Shown: positions 29,640 through 38,706, numbered from the stretch's first letter. The stretch is DNA of 64,000 bases from Pseudomonas urmiensis (GCF_014268815.2 NZ_JABWRE020000001.1:3229001-3293000), one strand, 5' to 3'. A program made the numbers and translations. Notes: generated by a model not told the origin, from the letters alone.

Positions 29640-31666
29640 GTTCAATTAAACTTAGCGACGACGAACTCATTGCTGCGTTTGAGGCAGATAATGAGGAAGC
29701 TTTGGATGCAGCCCTTGAGGATATGCTAACTGAGTCGTCAGCAGGCGCAGTGCAAGCTAAGGACTCGCTAAAGAATAAGCTTGCCATATTCCCGAATGGC
29801 GATTTCCCTGTATCTGAATACTCCAATTTTTGCGACCAAGAGTGGATACTCGACAAACCAAAGCACGATTTTGCACCCAAGGTAAAACTTGATCGAGAAA
29901 TCCCAGGGTCGAATTTCCTTAAAAGCTGCCTACTCTATTACCTTATCCCAAATTTTTCGTTCCAAGGCAACGTAAAATCATATCGAACGACCAAGTCCCG
30001 AGGTTACGAATATTCGGCGATCGATGACTTCCTGTTTAAGCCTAATCATCTGACCGCTACACCTGCTGACTTGGCACTCATTTCGATACCTATGCTTAAC
30101 AAGGCGCTTGACGCTGCGAAGAATAGTGAAACCACTCGAAAATACGTTTCACTTTTCTTTTTCATTCGCCTATGGAGTGCACTATCCATCCAGAAGCTTA
30201 TTCCGGATGAGATCTGTCTGAATTTAGACTTGCGAAATGTTGATACGACCGAGCGACATCGTGATGTGCGAGAGATTTTCACTGGAGTCATGCAAGGGTG
30301 GGTACCTTATTCCGAAAATGAACTTGAACACCTTATTAACTACGCTCTCTTTTGGACCGAAGAGGCGATGCCGCACCTTCAAGCTGCTAGAAACTACATC
30401 AGAGAAAACAAGTTCGATGAGATTGCGGGGTACACTATACTCCGCCATCAAGAGCTTCCCGACTTCGAGAAATTTTTCAACATTGAAATAAATGGAACGC
30501 GCATCCTTAATTACAATGTCGTCCACAGGACTATTACCAAAGGCAAATACAGCTGGCCAGGTCATGCGTACACTTGGGTTCAGCATTATGCGATTGCCTT
30601 GGACCGTGTACGGAATGGACTTTTTATTCTCATCGCGCTGATCACTGGCGCGCGTAAGTCCGAGTTGGCTCCCCTGACCCTGAACGACATCTGGGCAGAT
30701 GAAGCCGGAGAGTATTGGATCAGGATCAAACGGTATAAAACCGCCAACGACCCGGCCCACAATGGTGAGGCTGATGACCTGCCGCTACCAAAGTTTATTG
30801 GGGAAAAAGTCCAAGCCTTCAAAGAACTGCGCGATGTTGAGCCATTCAGAAAACGTGAGATCCTGTTCCAGGCTAACCAGAGCGTGAAACCACTCAACCA
30901 GGTCACACCGGCGATCCTGAACGGCATTATCAACCAGCTCAAAGATGAGGTACCGGTCGAACGCATTCACTGCCATCGCTTCAGGAAGACGATCGCAGAA
31001 ATCTTGATCAATCGTGATGAACGCAACATTGAGCTAATCCGGATGCTATTCGGACATCACAGCTATGAAATGACCCTGCGATATATCAGTCGGAACCCAC
31101 ATTTAGTCATGGGCGTAGCCCAAGCGCTTGAGGATAGCTTTGCTAGCGAATTCCACGAGATTGTGTCCTCGGTGCGCGACGGTAGCTATTCAGGCGCTCC
31201 AGCCGAGAGGATTGCTGAGCAAATCGCGACGCGTCCGAATGAGTTCACCGGAAAGCGCCTACGCGTCAGCATCATGGTCTATATCTCGCATCTTTTGGTA
31301 GCTGGCGAGCCTGTCTACATCAGTCGCACGGCCATCGGGACCTTCTGCGTCTCTGGAGAGCTGTTCTCGCCCGATAACCCGCCTCCATGCCTTGAGGGTC
31401 GGCCTAATTCCGATGGTCATCTGATGCCAGACCCTCAGAATTGCCAGATCGATTGTCGAAACGCGGTTGTCTTGGCGAAAGCACGACAAGCGATCGTGGA
31501 TAACATCGAGTTCTTCACATCCGTCCTCGCGGACAATATCGACACGATCTCGAAGAAAGCGGAGCTGCAAATTCGCCGCAAAATCGAGGCCCATCAACGC
31601 CATCTAACCAACTTGGAGCGTAACCAGCATGCCCCAGGCCTAATTCCTTTGAGAGCAATAGCATGA
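29636..31666 (+). CDS. large tyrosine recombinase with complete active site
   Basis: 676 residues. All catalytic residues are present: R340 in 'GARKSELAPLTL', H447 and R450 in 'HRFRKT', H474 in 'LFGHHSYEMT' and nucleophile Y483 in 'LRYIS'. About 180 residues follow the nucleophile, unusual for a simple integrase. Starts and ends overlap both neighbours by ATGA. It is the likeliest strand-cutting enzyme of the island, and its size and place resemble the larger integrase of Gamma-Mobile-Trio modules; that assignment is from memory. Confidence 0.87.
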   Translation: MSSIKLSDDELIAAFEADNEEALDAALEDMLTESSAGAVQAKDSLKNKLAIFPNGDFPVSEYSNFCDQEWILDKPKHDFAPKVKLDREIPGSNFLKSCLLYYLIPNFSFQGNVKSYRTTKSRGYEYSAIDDFLFKPNHLTATPADLALISIPMLNKALDAAKNSETTRKYVSLFFFIRLWSALSIQKLIPDEICLNLDLRNVDTTERHRDVREIFTGVMQGWVPYSENELEHLINYALFWTEEAMPHLQAARNYIRENKFDEIAGYTILRHQELPDFEKFFNIEINGTRILNYNVVHRTITKGKYSWPGHAYTWVQHYAIALDRVRNGLFILIALITGARKSELAPLTLNDIWADEAGEYWIRIKRYKTANDPAHNGEADDLPLPKFIGEKVQAFKELRDVEPFRKREILFQANQSVKPLNQVTPAILNGIINQLKDEVPVERIHCHRFRKTIAEILINRDERNIELIRMLFGHHSYEMTLRYISRNPHLVMGVAQALEDSFASEFHEIVSSVRDGSYSGAPAERIAEQIATRPNEFTGKRLRVSIMVYISHLLVAGEPVYISRTAIGTFCVSGELFSPDNPPPCLEGRPNSDGHLMPDPQNCQIDCRNAVVLAKARQAIVDNIEFFTSVLADNIDTISKKAELQIRRKIEAHQRHLTNLERNQHAPGLIPLRAIA

Positions 31667-32643
31667 ACGAGAGCGCAACCCGAGCCAAGCTCGTCCAGAT
31701 CATTTCTGAACATCACTATTCACTCCCCGGCAAAAAGCTGGGGGTTAGCGAGCTTTCTGAGCGCGTAGGCATCACTCGCCAAGCGTTCAACAGATACTAT
31801 GGTGACCTGAAGGATTACGCATGGGGGCGTAAGCCACTGTCCGACCTGCTCACCGGCTCAGCTCCGAATGCTACCGAGCTACTGACCCAGAGCCATACCA
31901 AGCTTGTGGAATTGAATGAGCGGGTTGAGACCCAGCAGGCTCAATTCGTTAAAGAGAAAGAGAAGCTTCGAAACGGGCTGATCACGTCTTTGATGAATGA
32001 AGACATCCTCCGCTTCAGCGCCAACGAGATCCGGAAATCCATGCAACAGCAGTTGCTTCATAACGAGCAGCTGCTGCGTCAGATCAATGAACTGAAGCTT
32101 GCAGCTATTCAGAGTGATCAGGAAAAAGCGGCAGAAGTACCTGCTGCGCCTCGCCTCATAGCCAATAAAATTGCGCTGGAGACTAATCTGCTAAACGCTT
32201 TTTCAGCTATCCATAAGAACGACGACATCGACACTTACGAAGTGCAAAAGGCAAAAGCGATCGATGAGGTTCTGGGAAAGATTAACAGTTTCGCTAGAAC
32301 CACAGCCACGACAGTTGTCGTATTCGTAGAACGCTATATTTCCAGCTTTCAAAAATTCGTAGATAGCTTTTATCTGCCTACCGGCGGCCAGACGATAATC
32401 GTCAGGCTACCCATCGCGTCGAGCCTGGAGCTTAAGAGCTGGATGGCGAAAGTAATAAAGCCGACACCGATTAAAGTGTATTTCCCAACGTGCGATGCTC
32501 CTGCGATAGTAAAGGCTCAGCGCGCATTTCAATTCCGGGGCATCCCTGACTTCGAACTGGAGATGGCGGACAAGTTTTCCACCCTCAACATGTCACCCTT
32601 GATGGACGAGCTTTGCATTTTCCGTGTCAATCAAGGTGACTGA
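31663..32643 (+). CDS. HTH and coiled-coil accessory protein of the recombinase operon
   Basis: 326 residues. An N-terminal helix-turn-helix, 'VSELSERVGITRQAFNRYYG' (about residues 27-47), is followed by a long coiled coil (about 75-155, rich in E, Q, K and L) and a C-terminal globular part without known motifs. It lies between two recombinase genes and overlaps both, so it is probably a DNA-binding architectural partner comparable to GmtX of Gamma-Mobile-Trio modules or TnpC of Tn554. The comparison is inference. Confidence 0.72.
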   Translation: MNESATRAKLVQIISEHHYSLPGKKLGVSELSERVGITRQAFNRYYGDLKDYAWGRKPLSDLLTGSAPNATELLTQSHTKLVELNERVETQQAQFVKEKEKLRNGLITSLMNEDILRFSANEIRKSMQQQLLHNEQLLRQINELKLAAIQSDQEKAAEVPAAPRLIANKIALETNLLNAFSAIHKNDDIDTYEVQKAKAIDEVLGKINSFARTTATTVVVFVERYISSFQKFVDSFYLPTGGQTIIVRLPIASSLELKSWMAKVIKPTPIKVYFPTCDAPAIVKAQRAFQFRGIPDFELEMADKFSTLNMSPLMDELCIFRVNQGD

Positions 32644-32644
32644 G

Positions 32645-33943
32645 ATGATCGAACGAATTGAAACAAAGGAAATAACCTATTACGCCTATGATCTGGGCAT
32701 TGAGGTTACGCACCACATTCTTATAGCGCATGAAAACCGCAAACAAGTCCTGCTCAGTTACCCGAACCTATTTCTTTATAGCTGTACCCGCAGCGCCCGA
32801 GGCACCTCGGCTCGATACGCGAGCTTGATCTCTATGCTCTATAGGTTTCTCTCCACACTGCCAGAGTTCAAAGGTGTGGATAGCGGGCGCTTCCATGCCG
32901 TTGTAACGAATAGACATCTAAAAAGGTGGCAGGTTTATCGCCAAGTCGTACGCCAAAACAGGGGAAGGACTTCACCAACGTGCGAAACCACTATCACCGA
33001 CGCTAAAGTTCTGCTGAATTTTTTCAGGTGGATCACTGACGTAGGCTACGTAACGGGCGTCCAGGTGTTATTAAAAACTGCCTTCCCGAATTTCAAGAAC
33101 AAAAAAATGCTCAGCTACATTGATGCCAAAGCAAGAACCGTCATTGATGGCCGCAACATCAGCGTTCTGGAGCGCGAGTCTCGCCAGAAGAGAAAGCTTT
33201 CTCTCATCACAAATAAAGAGATCAGCCTGCTGGCTGAAAGCTACACAGACCCTGTCTATTCCGCATTGTTCAAATTTGCGCTTGGCACCGCCATGCGCCC
33301 ATCAGAACTTTGCAAATTCCCTCTGTATGGCAACGGCGTTAATAAGCACATTGCGCCTCATTCAGAAATGCGAAATTCAACCAACCCCATAGTCAAGTAT
33401 ACGGTTATTCGTAGCAAGCGTGGTAAGACTCGCGAAATCGTCATCAACCAAGCGGATCTCAAGGAGCTTGAACGAACGTACATAAACCCTCATTACCGAG
33501 ATAGAGCCAAGCTCTACAAGGAGAAATACGGGGAAGACTGCCCTCCTTCCATCCTGTTCCTGACGAAGGCCGGAGATCCGGTCGACGGAGATCGCATTAG
33601 CAGAAGAACAACAGATGCCAAAAAGAAGGCTGTGGCGAAGGATGAAAGCTTCCGGAGCGCCATCCGTTTCTACGACAGTCGTGGCTGGTGGCCGACGATG
33701 TTTTTAATCAAATTCTTTAAAGATGACTTGCTGACGAAAAATGCAGATGCGCTTTACGCAGCGTGTGCCGAGGCGATCAGAAACCAGCTGGGGCATGAGG
33801 ATATCGACACCACTTACAAACACTACATCGACATGGCACGTCTCCTTCTGATGGCGCATCAAGGTAAGGTGAATGAATTGATCACTGCTCCCGAAGAAAG
33901 CGTGAGCGATTTCATGAGACGCATGGACGAAGGACTTTGGTGA
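32645..33943 (+). CDS. tyrosine recombinase with HxxR changed to YxxR
   Basis: 432 residues from the ATG preceded by AAGGTGA; a GTG at 32624 would add seven. Box I arginine R218 is in 'GTAMRPSELCKF'. Box II reads 'FYDSRGWWPTMF', with Y343 in the usual histidine place and R346. H384 is in 'QLGHEDIDTTYKHYID', with nucleophile Y394 (or Y391). It is the last gene of the mobility operon and is comparable in size to GmtY. It probably acts with the 676-residue recombinase. Confidence 0.85.
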   Translation: MIERIETKEITYYAYDLGIEVTHHILIAHENRKQVLLSYPNLFLYSCTRSARGTSARYASLISMLYRFLSTLPEFKGVDSGRFHAVVTNRHLKRWQVYRQVVRQNRGRTSPTCETTITDAKVLLNFFRWITDVGYVTGVQVLLKTAFPNFKNKKMLSYIDAKARTVIDGRNISVLERESRQKRKLSLITNKEISLLAESYTDPVYSALFKFALGTAMRPSELCKFPLYGNGVNKHIAPHSEMRNSTNPIVKYTVIRSKRGKTREIVINQADLKELERTYINPHYRDRAKLYKEKYGEDCPPSILFLTKAGDPVDGDRISRRTTDAKKKAVAKDESFRSAIRFYDSRGWWPTMFLIKFFKDDLLTKNADALYAACAEAIRNQLGHEDIDTTYKHYIDMARLLLMAHQGKVNELITAPEESVSDFMRRMDEGLW

Positions 33944-34223
33944 AACCTCTCGAAAGGGACCGCCCTATGAGCTAAGGCATCCCTGTGTATCTCTCGCACC
34001 TCCTCGCTTCGCTCGTAGAATGACCCAGAGGGAGGGGCTTGGGCGAGCGTAGCGGCCTCGCGATTTGCTGGGAGGCTCTCGCATGCCAGGAGACGCGTTT
34101 TAGCCGCCTACATGCCCTGTAAGCGGCCACGAGAGGCCAGCATAGATCGTCAAGACTTGCAGCCTGTTCTACATCGGCATTGAGGAATGGAACGCTGTAG
34201 TCTTCTTCCGGTGTATCACCAAT
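33944..34223. other. gap with diverged repeat, no gene seen
   Basis: 280 bp. 34003-34055 (TCGCTTCGCTCG...GACCCAG) is a diverged copy of 36317-36370, and TAGCCGCCTAC at 34101 recurs at 36094. No reading frame is convincing. Confidence 0.5.
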
Positions 34224-35096
34224 TTAGCCCAACGCCTGGTTGCGAATAGTGGCAAGCCTGCCGCTCAGCTCCGTTTTCAAGCGCTCGATGCCTTCGCCGT
34301 TGTTGTGATACCTGATGTTACGCAGATGCGCCAAATCGAATGGAATATCTTCTGGATTCTGGGTGATTAGGATGACCTGCTTGCCCAACGCGTGAGCTAT
34401 GCCGATTTCATAGAAAACGTTGGCGTTTCGACCAGAACAATCACCAATGATGACCGCTGACCTGTCTATCAACGACACGATGTCTTGGATGATCTCCTGA
34501 TGTTCCCAAATGCTGTCCGCCCGTTGAGCGGTCATGAGAGAGAATTCAGCCACCTGCTGAATAGCGGTCCATACGTTGTCGAATCCCGCAAAAGGCATCA
34601 TGGCTGACAGCAAATTTGTATCAACTGCCTGCGCAGGAGGAAGCCTAAAAACGGCGGGTACCCTCTGATTACGCAAAGTCTCTGACAGAATCACATGGTA
34701 GATGTCGATATCTTTAACCGCCCAATGTGTCCGACTGTAATGCCCAAAGCGGGTTGACGGCATTCCCAATAATGGTGCAAGCCTAATTAGATCTCTTTGC
34801 GGGATTGGAGGGATCAGCTGGTCAAAATGGTACTCAAGTGTTATTTCGTCATCAGCATTAACATTCACCCTAGAGATCCGCCCCACCCTACCAAATTGCT
34901 GACGATCTCGAATTGTTTCCTCGATGAAAATAACTGGATTCTTAATCAGCGCGTCGAAGTTAGGAGCATCATTTATTGTATACAATCGCCTCAGATCATC
35001 GTTTGTGTACTCGAACACTCTGGATTTCCAGAAAACGTCTCTTCCTTCATTCCATGGAGAAGACTTTACAAGCATGTTAAACATATACAGCACCAC
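34224..35096 (-). CDS. TIR/deoxyribosyltransferase-like protein A
   Basis: 290 residues. The C-terminal half (about 165-290) begins 'LSAMMPFAGFDNVWTAIQQV' and contains 'VIIGDCSGRNANVFYEIGIA' then 'HALGKQVILITQ' and 'IPFDLAHLRNIRYHNNGEG'. This is the nucleoside 2-deoxyribosyltransferase/TIR-like fold of conflict-system proteins; the glutamate of 'FYE' is the expected catalytic residue. The N-terminal half is specific to this protein. It is followed on the same strand by a paralogue, an effector-pair arrangement. NAD- or nucleotide-cleaving activity is inference. Confidence 0.7.
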   Translation of the reverse strand: MVLYMFNMLVKSSPWNEGRDVFWKSRVFEYTNDDLRRLYTINDAPNFDALIKNPVIFIEETIRDRQQFGRVGRISRVNVNADDEITLEYHFDQLIPPIPQRDLIRLAPLLGMPSTRFGHYSRTHWAVKDIDIYHVILSETLRNQRVPAVFRLPPAQAVDTNLLSAMMPFAGFDNVWTAIQQVAEFSLMTAQRADSIWEHQEIIQDIVSLIDRSAVIIGDCSGRNANVFYEIGIAHALGKQVILITQNPEDIPFDLAHLRNIRYHNNGEGIERLKTELSGRLATIRNQALG

Positions 35097-35162
35097 CCTA
35101 TGACCTAAGGACTGCTACTGAGGAGACTACTCATATGGCAGCCTCCGTTGCGCCGTTCGGAA

Positions 35163-35894
35163 TCAGCTGATCATCCGAAGCTTTTTCATCAAATCGTCCT
35201 CAAGCTTGGCAAGACCCTCACCATTTTTGAGGTAGATGAGCGCTCGGTGGTGCACCATGTCCGAAGGGATGTCCTGAACGATTTGAGCTAGCGGTACGAC
35301 AGTTTTCCCGAGCGTATGAGCGATTCCAGTTTCGTACATCACGTTCGGATTCTTTCCCGAAAAATCAACTACGACAATTTTCGCCCGATAGATGAGGCTA
35401 AAAATGTCTTGGATAATTGAAGAATTGTCCCAGATATCGTCAGCCCGCAGACACCTGAACCCAGCTGCGCTGCACGCATTTTTTATCGCAGTGTAAACAC
35501 CATCAAAACCAGCGAAAGGCATCATGACCGTGACCAGGTCATCCTCTACATCTCCATCAGGGATGGAGAACACATTGGGCGCAAAGGAGATTTTTCTTTC
35601 GGACGGCTTTGCAGAAATGTACGTTACATTTTGATCTGGATACCATTGATCCAGGTATTCCTTTACTACGCTGAGAGAGCCGGGGTTGTGGTCGGACATT
35701 GCCCGGAGGACGCTAATGATGTTGCCCGCATAATCTTGATCACCAAAGCTCAAGCTTCTCAATAACCTTGAGTGCCCAGTAATGATGTGGGAGCTATCAG
35801 TTAGCAAACCGATTTCTTCCCAGTTGGAAGATGTGAAACCCTCTTCAATGCGTCGTTTCAGATCCAGAATCAAAGCTGCGTTGTACTGAGTCAT
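35163..35894 (-). CDS. TIR/deoxyribosyltransferase-like protein B
   Basis: 243 residues, paralogous to the next gene in its C-terminal half: 'LVTVMMPFAGFDGVYTAIKN', 'IVVVDFSGKNPNVMYETGIA' then 'HTLGKTVVPLAQ', 'YLKNGEGLAKLEDDL'. The putative catalytic glutamate is in 'MYE'. Its N-terminal half differs and contains helices that may sense a ligand. It lies upstream of protein A on the minus strand (67-bp gap). A LexA2-like palindrome sits about 275 bp before its start. Confidence 0.7.
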   Translation of the reverse strand: MTQYNAALILDLKRRIEEGFTSSNWEEIGLLTDSSHIITGHSRLLRSLSFGDQDYAGNIISVLRAMSDHNPGSLSVVKEYLDQWYPDQNVTYISAKPSERKISFAPNVFSIPDGDVEDDLVTVMMPFAGFDGVYTAIKNACSAAGFRCLRADDIWDNSSIIQDIFSLIYRAKIVVVDFSGKNPNVMYETGIAHTLGKTVVPLAQIVQDIPSDMVHHRALIYLKNGEGLAKLEDDLMKKLRMIS

Positions 35895-36408
35895 TCCTGC
35901 CGTTCCTTGGGTGAATACGTCTGCATCATGAATCTAGCTTGCTGGATAGCCAAACGCCACCACCGATACCCTGCTCTTACTCAGAGGCCGGGTGAGAGCG
36001 ACTGAACCCCCGCCGCCTCAATAGCTGGGATGAGCCTGGGCGGCTCGGCAGCATCCGTCGCCGTAGGGACTGATGAGATCTCCTCAGACGCTATAGCCGC
36101 CTACCTCGCTAAACGAAGCGGTGCGTAAGCGGAAGGCGTCTCAGCACTGCTACACAGAAAATTGCATTAGGAGTACAAATGTACTCCACGTGTTTTTTAT
36201 TGCCAATGTGGCCGAATCTGGTAAGGATCGGCACCTCTCCAATACGTAATGAGAGTCCGGGGCCGAGTACGACCTGTAAGCCCTACGTCGGTGTGATAGC
36301 TACCTAAATAGGGATCTTCTCGCTTTGCTCGCAGGATGGCCCAGGGTGGGTGCGCTAGGGCGCGGTGACGCCCCCTGAAACGCGCAACTGATGCATTACG
36401 CTGCCCAT
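35895..36408. other. gap upstream of the TIR-like pair
   Basis: About 510 bp with no gene. It holds a perfect palindrome (36170-36187), the diverged repeat 36317-36370 shared with 34003-34055, and GC-rich hairpins at 35985-36150. It probably carries the promoter for the pair. Confidence 0.5.
36170..36187. promoter_or_regulatory. LexA2-like palindrome 1
   Basis: GGAGTACAAATGTACTCC: two perfect 8-bp arms around AA. It fits the AGTAC-N4-GTGCT consensus that I recall for P. putida LexA2 with one change. It lies upstream of the TIR-like pair. Confidence 0.55.
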
Positions 36409-37077
36409 CTACCCGAAATGTCGGTGAATTTGTGAGCGGCTATCGCTGAGCTGACCGAGGTATTGAGTGAGAGCAGCCTTGCGATCTGAGTACCCCTTCC
36501 CTTGACCAAGCAGCAGAACGTCCCTGCTTTCCATCAGCGTAATCAGCTCTAGCTCGGGTATCGTCAACTGGCTTCGGTCTCGCCCTTGAAAGACTCCTGT
36601 CAGAATTTCGTTGATGAGCCTGGCCTCATTCATATAGTGATGAGGCTTCGTTTCTTTTCCGATCGCCTGATGAGTAATGACAAGGGCTTCGCACAGGCTT
36701 CGAAAGCCCATCGCAGCCTGGCGACGAGCCGCCTCCACAGCCACCACATCCCTCAACGTCGACGCCTCCATTTGGTCATCGAACCAGATCTCAAAATCGA
36801 TCGAGAGCCAACGAGCGAACTTGCCGGCAAGCTTGGGGTGCAGCCAGAGCCCGCGGAGCCTCTCGTTACCGCGCCGGGTCACTACCAGCGACTCGATCGT
36901 CACTCCCCTCCTCTTCGCCAATTCCGTGACGTACAGCTGAGTCAAATCCAGCTCTAACCACTCCCGAGGCTCTTTCTCAAACACTCCGCCAGCATGGGAA
37001 GCATTCATCCAACCCTCCACATCGAAGCTGATGGAGGCACCCTCATACTCGTGCGAAATGATCTTGCGCATTTTCAT
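36409..37077 (-). CDS. KilA-N domain protein
   Basis: 222 residues. The KilA-N DNA-binding domain occupies about 1-110: 'YEGASISFDVEGWMNASHAG', 'EPREWLELDLTQLYV', 'GLWLHPKLAGKFARWLSIDF' and 'EIWFDDQM'. The C-terminal half is helical with no named domain. Such proteins are frequent in phages and plasmids as regulators or inhibitors. The start overlaps the stop of a 59-codon gene (ATGA), so the two are translationally coupled. Confidence 0.88.
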   Translation of the reverse strand: MKMRKIISHEYEGASISFDVEGWMNASHAGGVFEKEPREWLELDLTQLYVTELAKRRGVTIESLVVTRRGNERLRGLWLHPKLAGKFARWLSIDFEIWFDDQMEASTLRDVVAVEAARRQAAMGFRSLCEALVITHQAIGKETKPHHYMNEARLINEILTGVFQGRDRSQLTIPELELITLMESRDVLLLGQGKGYSDRKAALTQYLGQLSDSRSQIHRHFG

Positions 37078-37253
37078 ACAATACCTCCTGGCAAAATGTC
37101 ATCGCTATCCAGGCAAATGCCGGCCAGCTGTGTGCCTGCGACAGCCCCGAGGGTGATCACATGCGAAAGGTCTGCTTGATAAATTAGGCTCGCCGACCAC
37201 GAAGACTTCTCGGGCGGAAAGCGAGAAACACAAGGCTGGGAAAGAAGTGGCAT
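37074..37253 (-). CDS. 59-residue protein coupled to KilA-N gene
   Basis: MPLLSQPCVSRFPPEKSSWS then 39 more residues, ending DDILPGGIV. The ATG at 37253 follows a strong GGAGG site with 9 nt spacing, and the stop overlaps the KilA-N start by 4 bp. These two signals support a real small gene. No family is recognised. Confidence 0.6.
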   Translation of the reverse strand: MPLLSQPCVSRFPPEKSSWSASLIYQADLSHVITLGAVAGTQLAGICLDSDDILPGGIV

Positions 37254-37370
37254 CGTCAACGTCCTCCAGAACGTCAAATGTGATTGACGACGAGGATGCT
37301 GGCAGGGATATCCAACGGTTAAAACCGCTGGACGGGGCCGGAAAACTACATATCCGGCCGGGTGTGTAGT

Positions 37371-38342
37371 TTATTTATTTGGATCAGACTTCGAAGGCCT
37401 ACCCCGGCGCTTTGCCGATGGGGGAGCCACATCCGACGATAACCACTTCGCGAGTGAAATATTCGTCGCGGGCAGTAGCTCTGCGTATTTTGGATCGATG
37501 TGATCTCTGACCAGCTGGGCCATTTTGCCGGTACGGCAGTCCGCGAGATCTGGGCTAGCCCAGAGGGCCATCGCAAGCTTCGCCACTTCGCAACGAGCCT
37601 CGCGGATAGCCGCGTTGCGAAGCTCGACGTTGGAGATTGAACGCGCAGCTGGCTGCACTGCTTCTACAGGAGCCGAAAGCCTCCTCGACGATGCCTCATC
37701 CTCTCTGACTCTACGAAGCTGGTCATTCTCCAAGGTCAGCATCTTCAGAGTCATAGCCTGAGCTGCGTTCAACTCATCGCCTTGTGACTTGGCCTCCACC
37801 AGCGACGCCACTTGTGCTCGCAGACTCTCGATTTCTCGATCGCGAGCATCCTCTCCAGGAAGCACAAGATTCTTCTCAATCTGGATCTTGAGTCGACGTA
37901 ATTCCGCGCGAGCTGAGTCAGGAGTTTGGTCATCGAGCGGTGGAAAAAGCGGAGTAACACTGGCCTTTTGCGTTCCGAAGGCGCGCAGCGCTATGGGTTG
38001 TGCAATACCTGGCTGAAGAATCGCAAGCTCATTCAGAGCCATCAACCAGCTGCGATTGATAAACACATTTTCAGAACGGTACACGCCCGCCTCCGTCTCG
38101 ATAAAGACCGAAGCGTGCTTGGATACGGCAAGGTCGAGGTAACTGCTTAGGTGGGCGTAAGTAAGAGAGAAGCCGGGGATGGGCTTGCCGTGTGCACGGG
38201 AGCAGACCTGCTCATTCGGTACGACATCAGAAGGTCGATACGTCCTCATAGCGGTAGCAACAGCATCGAGAAACGCGGGAGCGGTCTGCCTCAGCGATCC
38301 GATTGCAGCCTCCATAGGGACGAAGTCATCAGTTGAAAGCAT
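37371..38342 (-). CDS. unrecognised coiled-coil protein with basic tail
   Basis: 323 residues. Residues about 145-230 form a heptad-rich coiled coil ('ARAELRRLKIQIEKNLVLPG', 'REIESLRAQVASLVEAKSQG', 'LKMLTLENDQLRRVRE'). The tail 'AKRRGRPSKSDPNK' is AT-hook-like and could bind DNA. The N-terminal 140 residues match nothing I know. It is first in a minus-strand run with the 59-residue protein and KilA-N, and has a LexA2-like palindrome about 150 bp upstream. Confidence 0.7.
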   Translation of the reverse strand: MLSTDDFVPMEAAIGSLRQTAPAFLDAVATAMRTYRPSDVVPNEQVCSRAHGKPIPGFSLTYAHLSSYLDLAVSKHASVFIETEAGVYRSENVFINRSWLMALNELAILQPGIAQPIALRAFGTQKASVTPLFPPLDDQTPDSARAELRRLKIQIEKNLVLPGEDARDREIESLRAQVASLVEAKSQGDELNAAQAMTLKMLTLENDQLRRVREDEASSRRLSAPVEAVQPAARSISNVELRNAAIREARCEVAKLAMALWASPDLADCRTGKMAQLVRDHIDPKYAELLPATNISLAKWLSSDVAPPSAKRRGRPSKSDPNK

Positions 38343-38489
38343 CCACTCGCCTCACACACCAAGCTTGATGATCGGGTCTAAGAGGCACTGCTTCGACTCC
38401 GCCTCTCAAACTGTATGCCTATCCACGTCCCGATGTTAACAGGACAAAAAAACGGGTCCAAGCGTCAAAATGCGCAAGAGCCATGAAAT

Positions 38490-38505
38490 GAGTACAAATG
38501 TGCTC
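38490..38505. promoter_or_regulatory. LexA2-like palindrome 2
   Basis: GAGTACAAATGTGCTC contains AGTAC-AAAT-GTGCT, an exact fit to the P. putida LexA2 consensus as I recall it. Its centre (AGTACAAATGT) is identical to palindrome 1. It precedes the coiled-coil/KilA-N run. Confidence 0.6.
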
Positions 38506-38706
38506 CCCCTAAGCGCTGCCACCGGAGAAGCGTCGTCTGCTGCTCGGAACCCAGCTTTCACAATCTAGCGTCGGCCAGTGGCCATCATGACGACTTACCT
38601 TTACGCTGATCACTAGGTTCTGTATGAAAACCTTTGAAATCCCGTCAACGCCCCAGCCTGCCTGAGTTTTCGTAAAGTTCCTGCCTTTTCAGCGCAAGAC
38701 TCTGCC

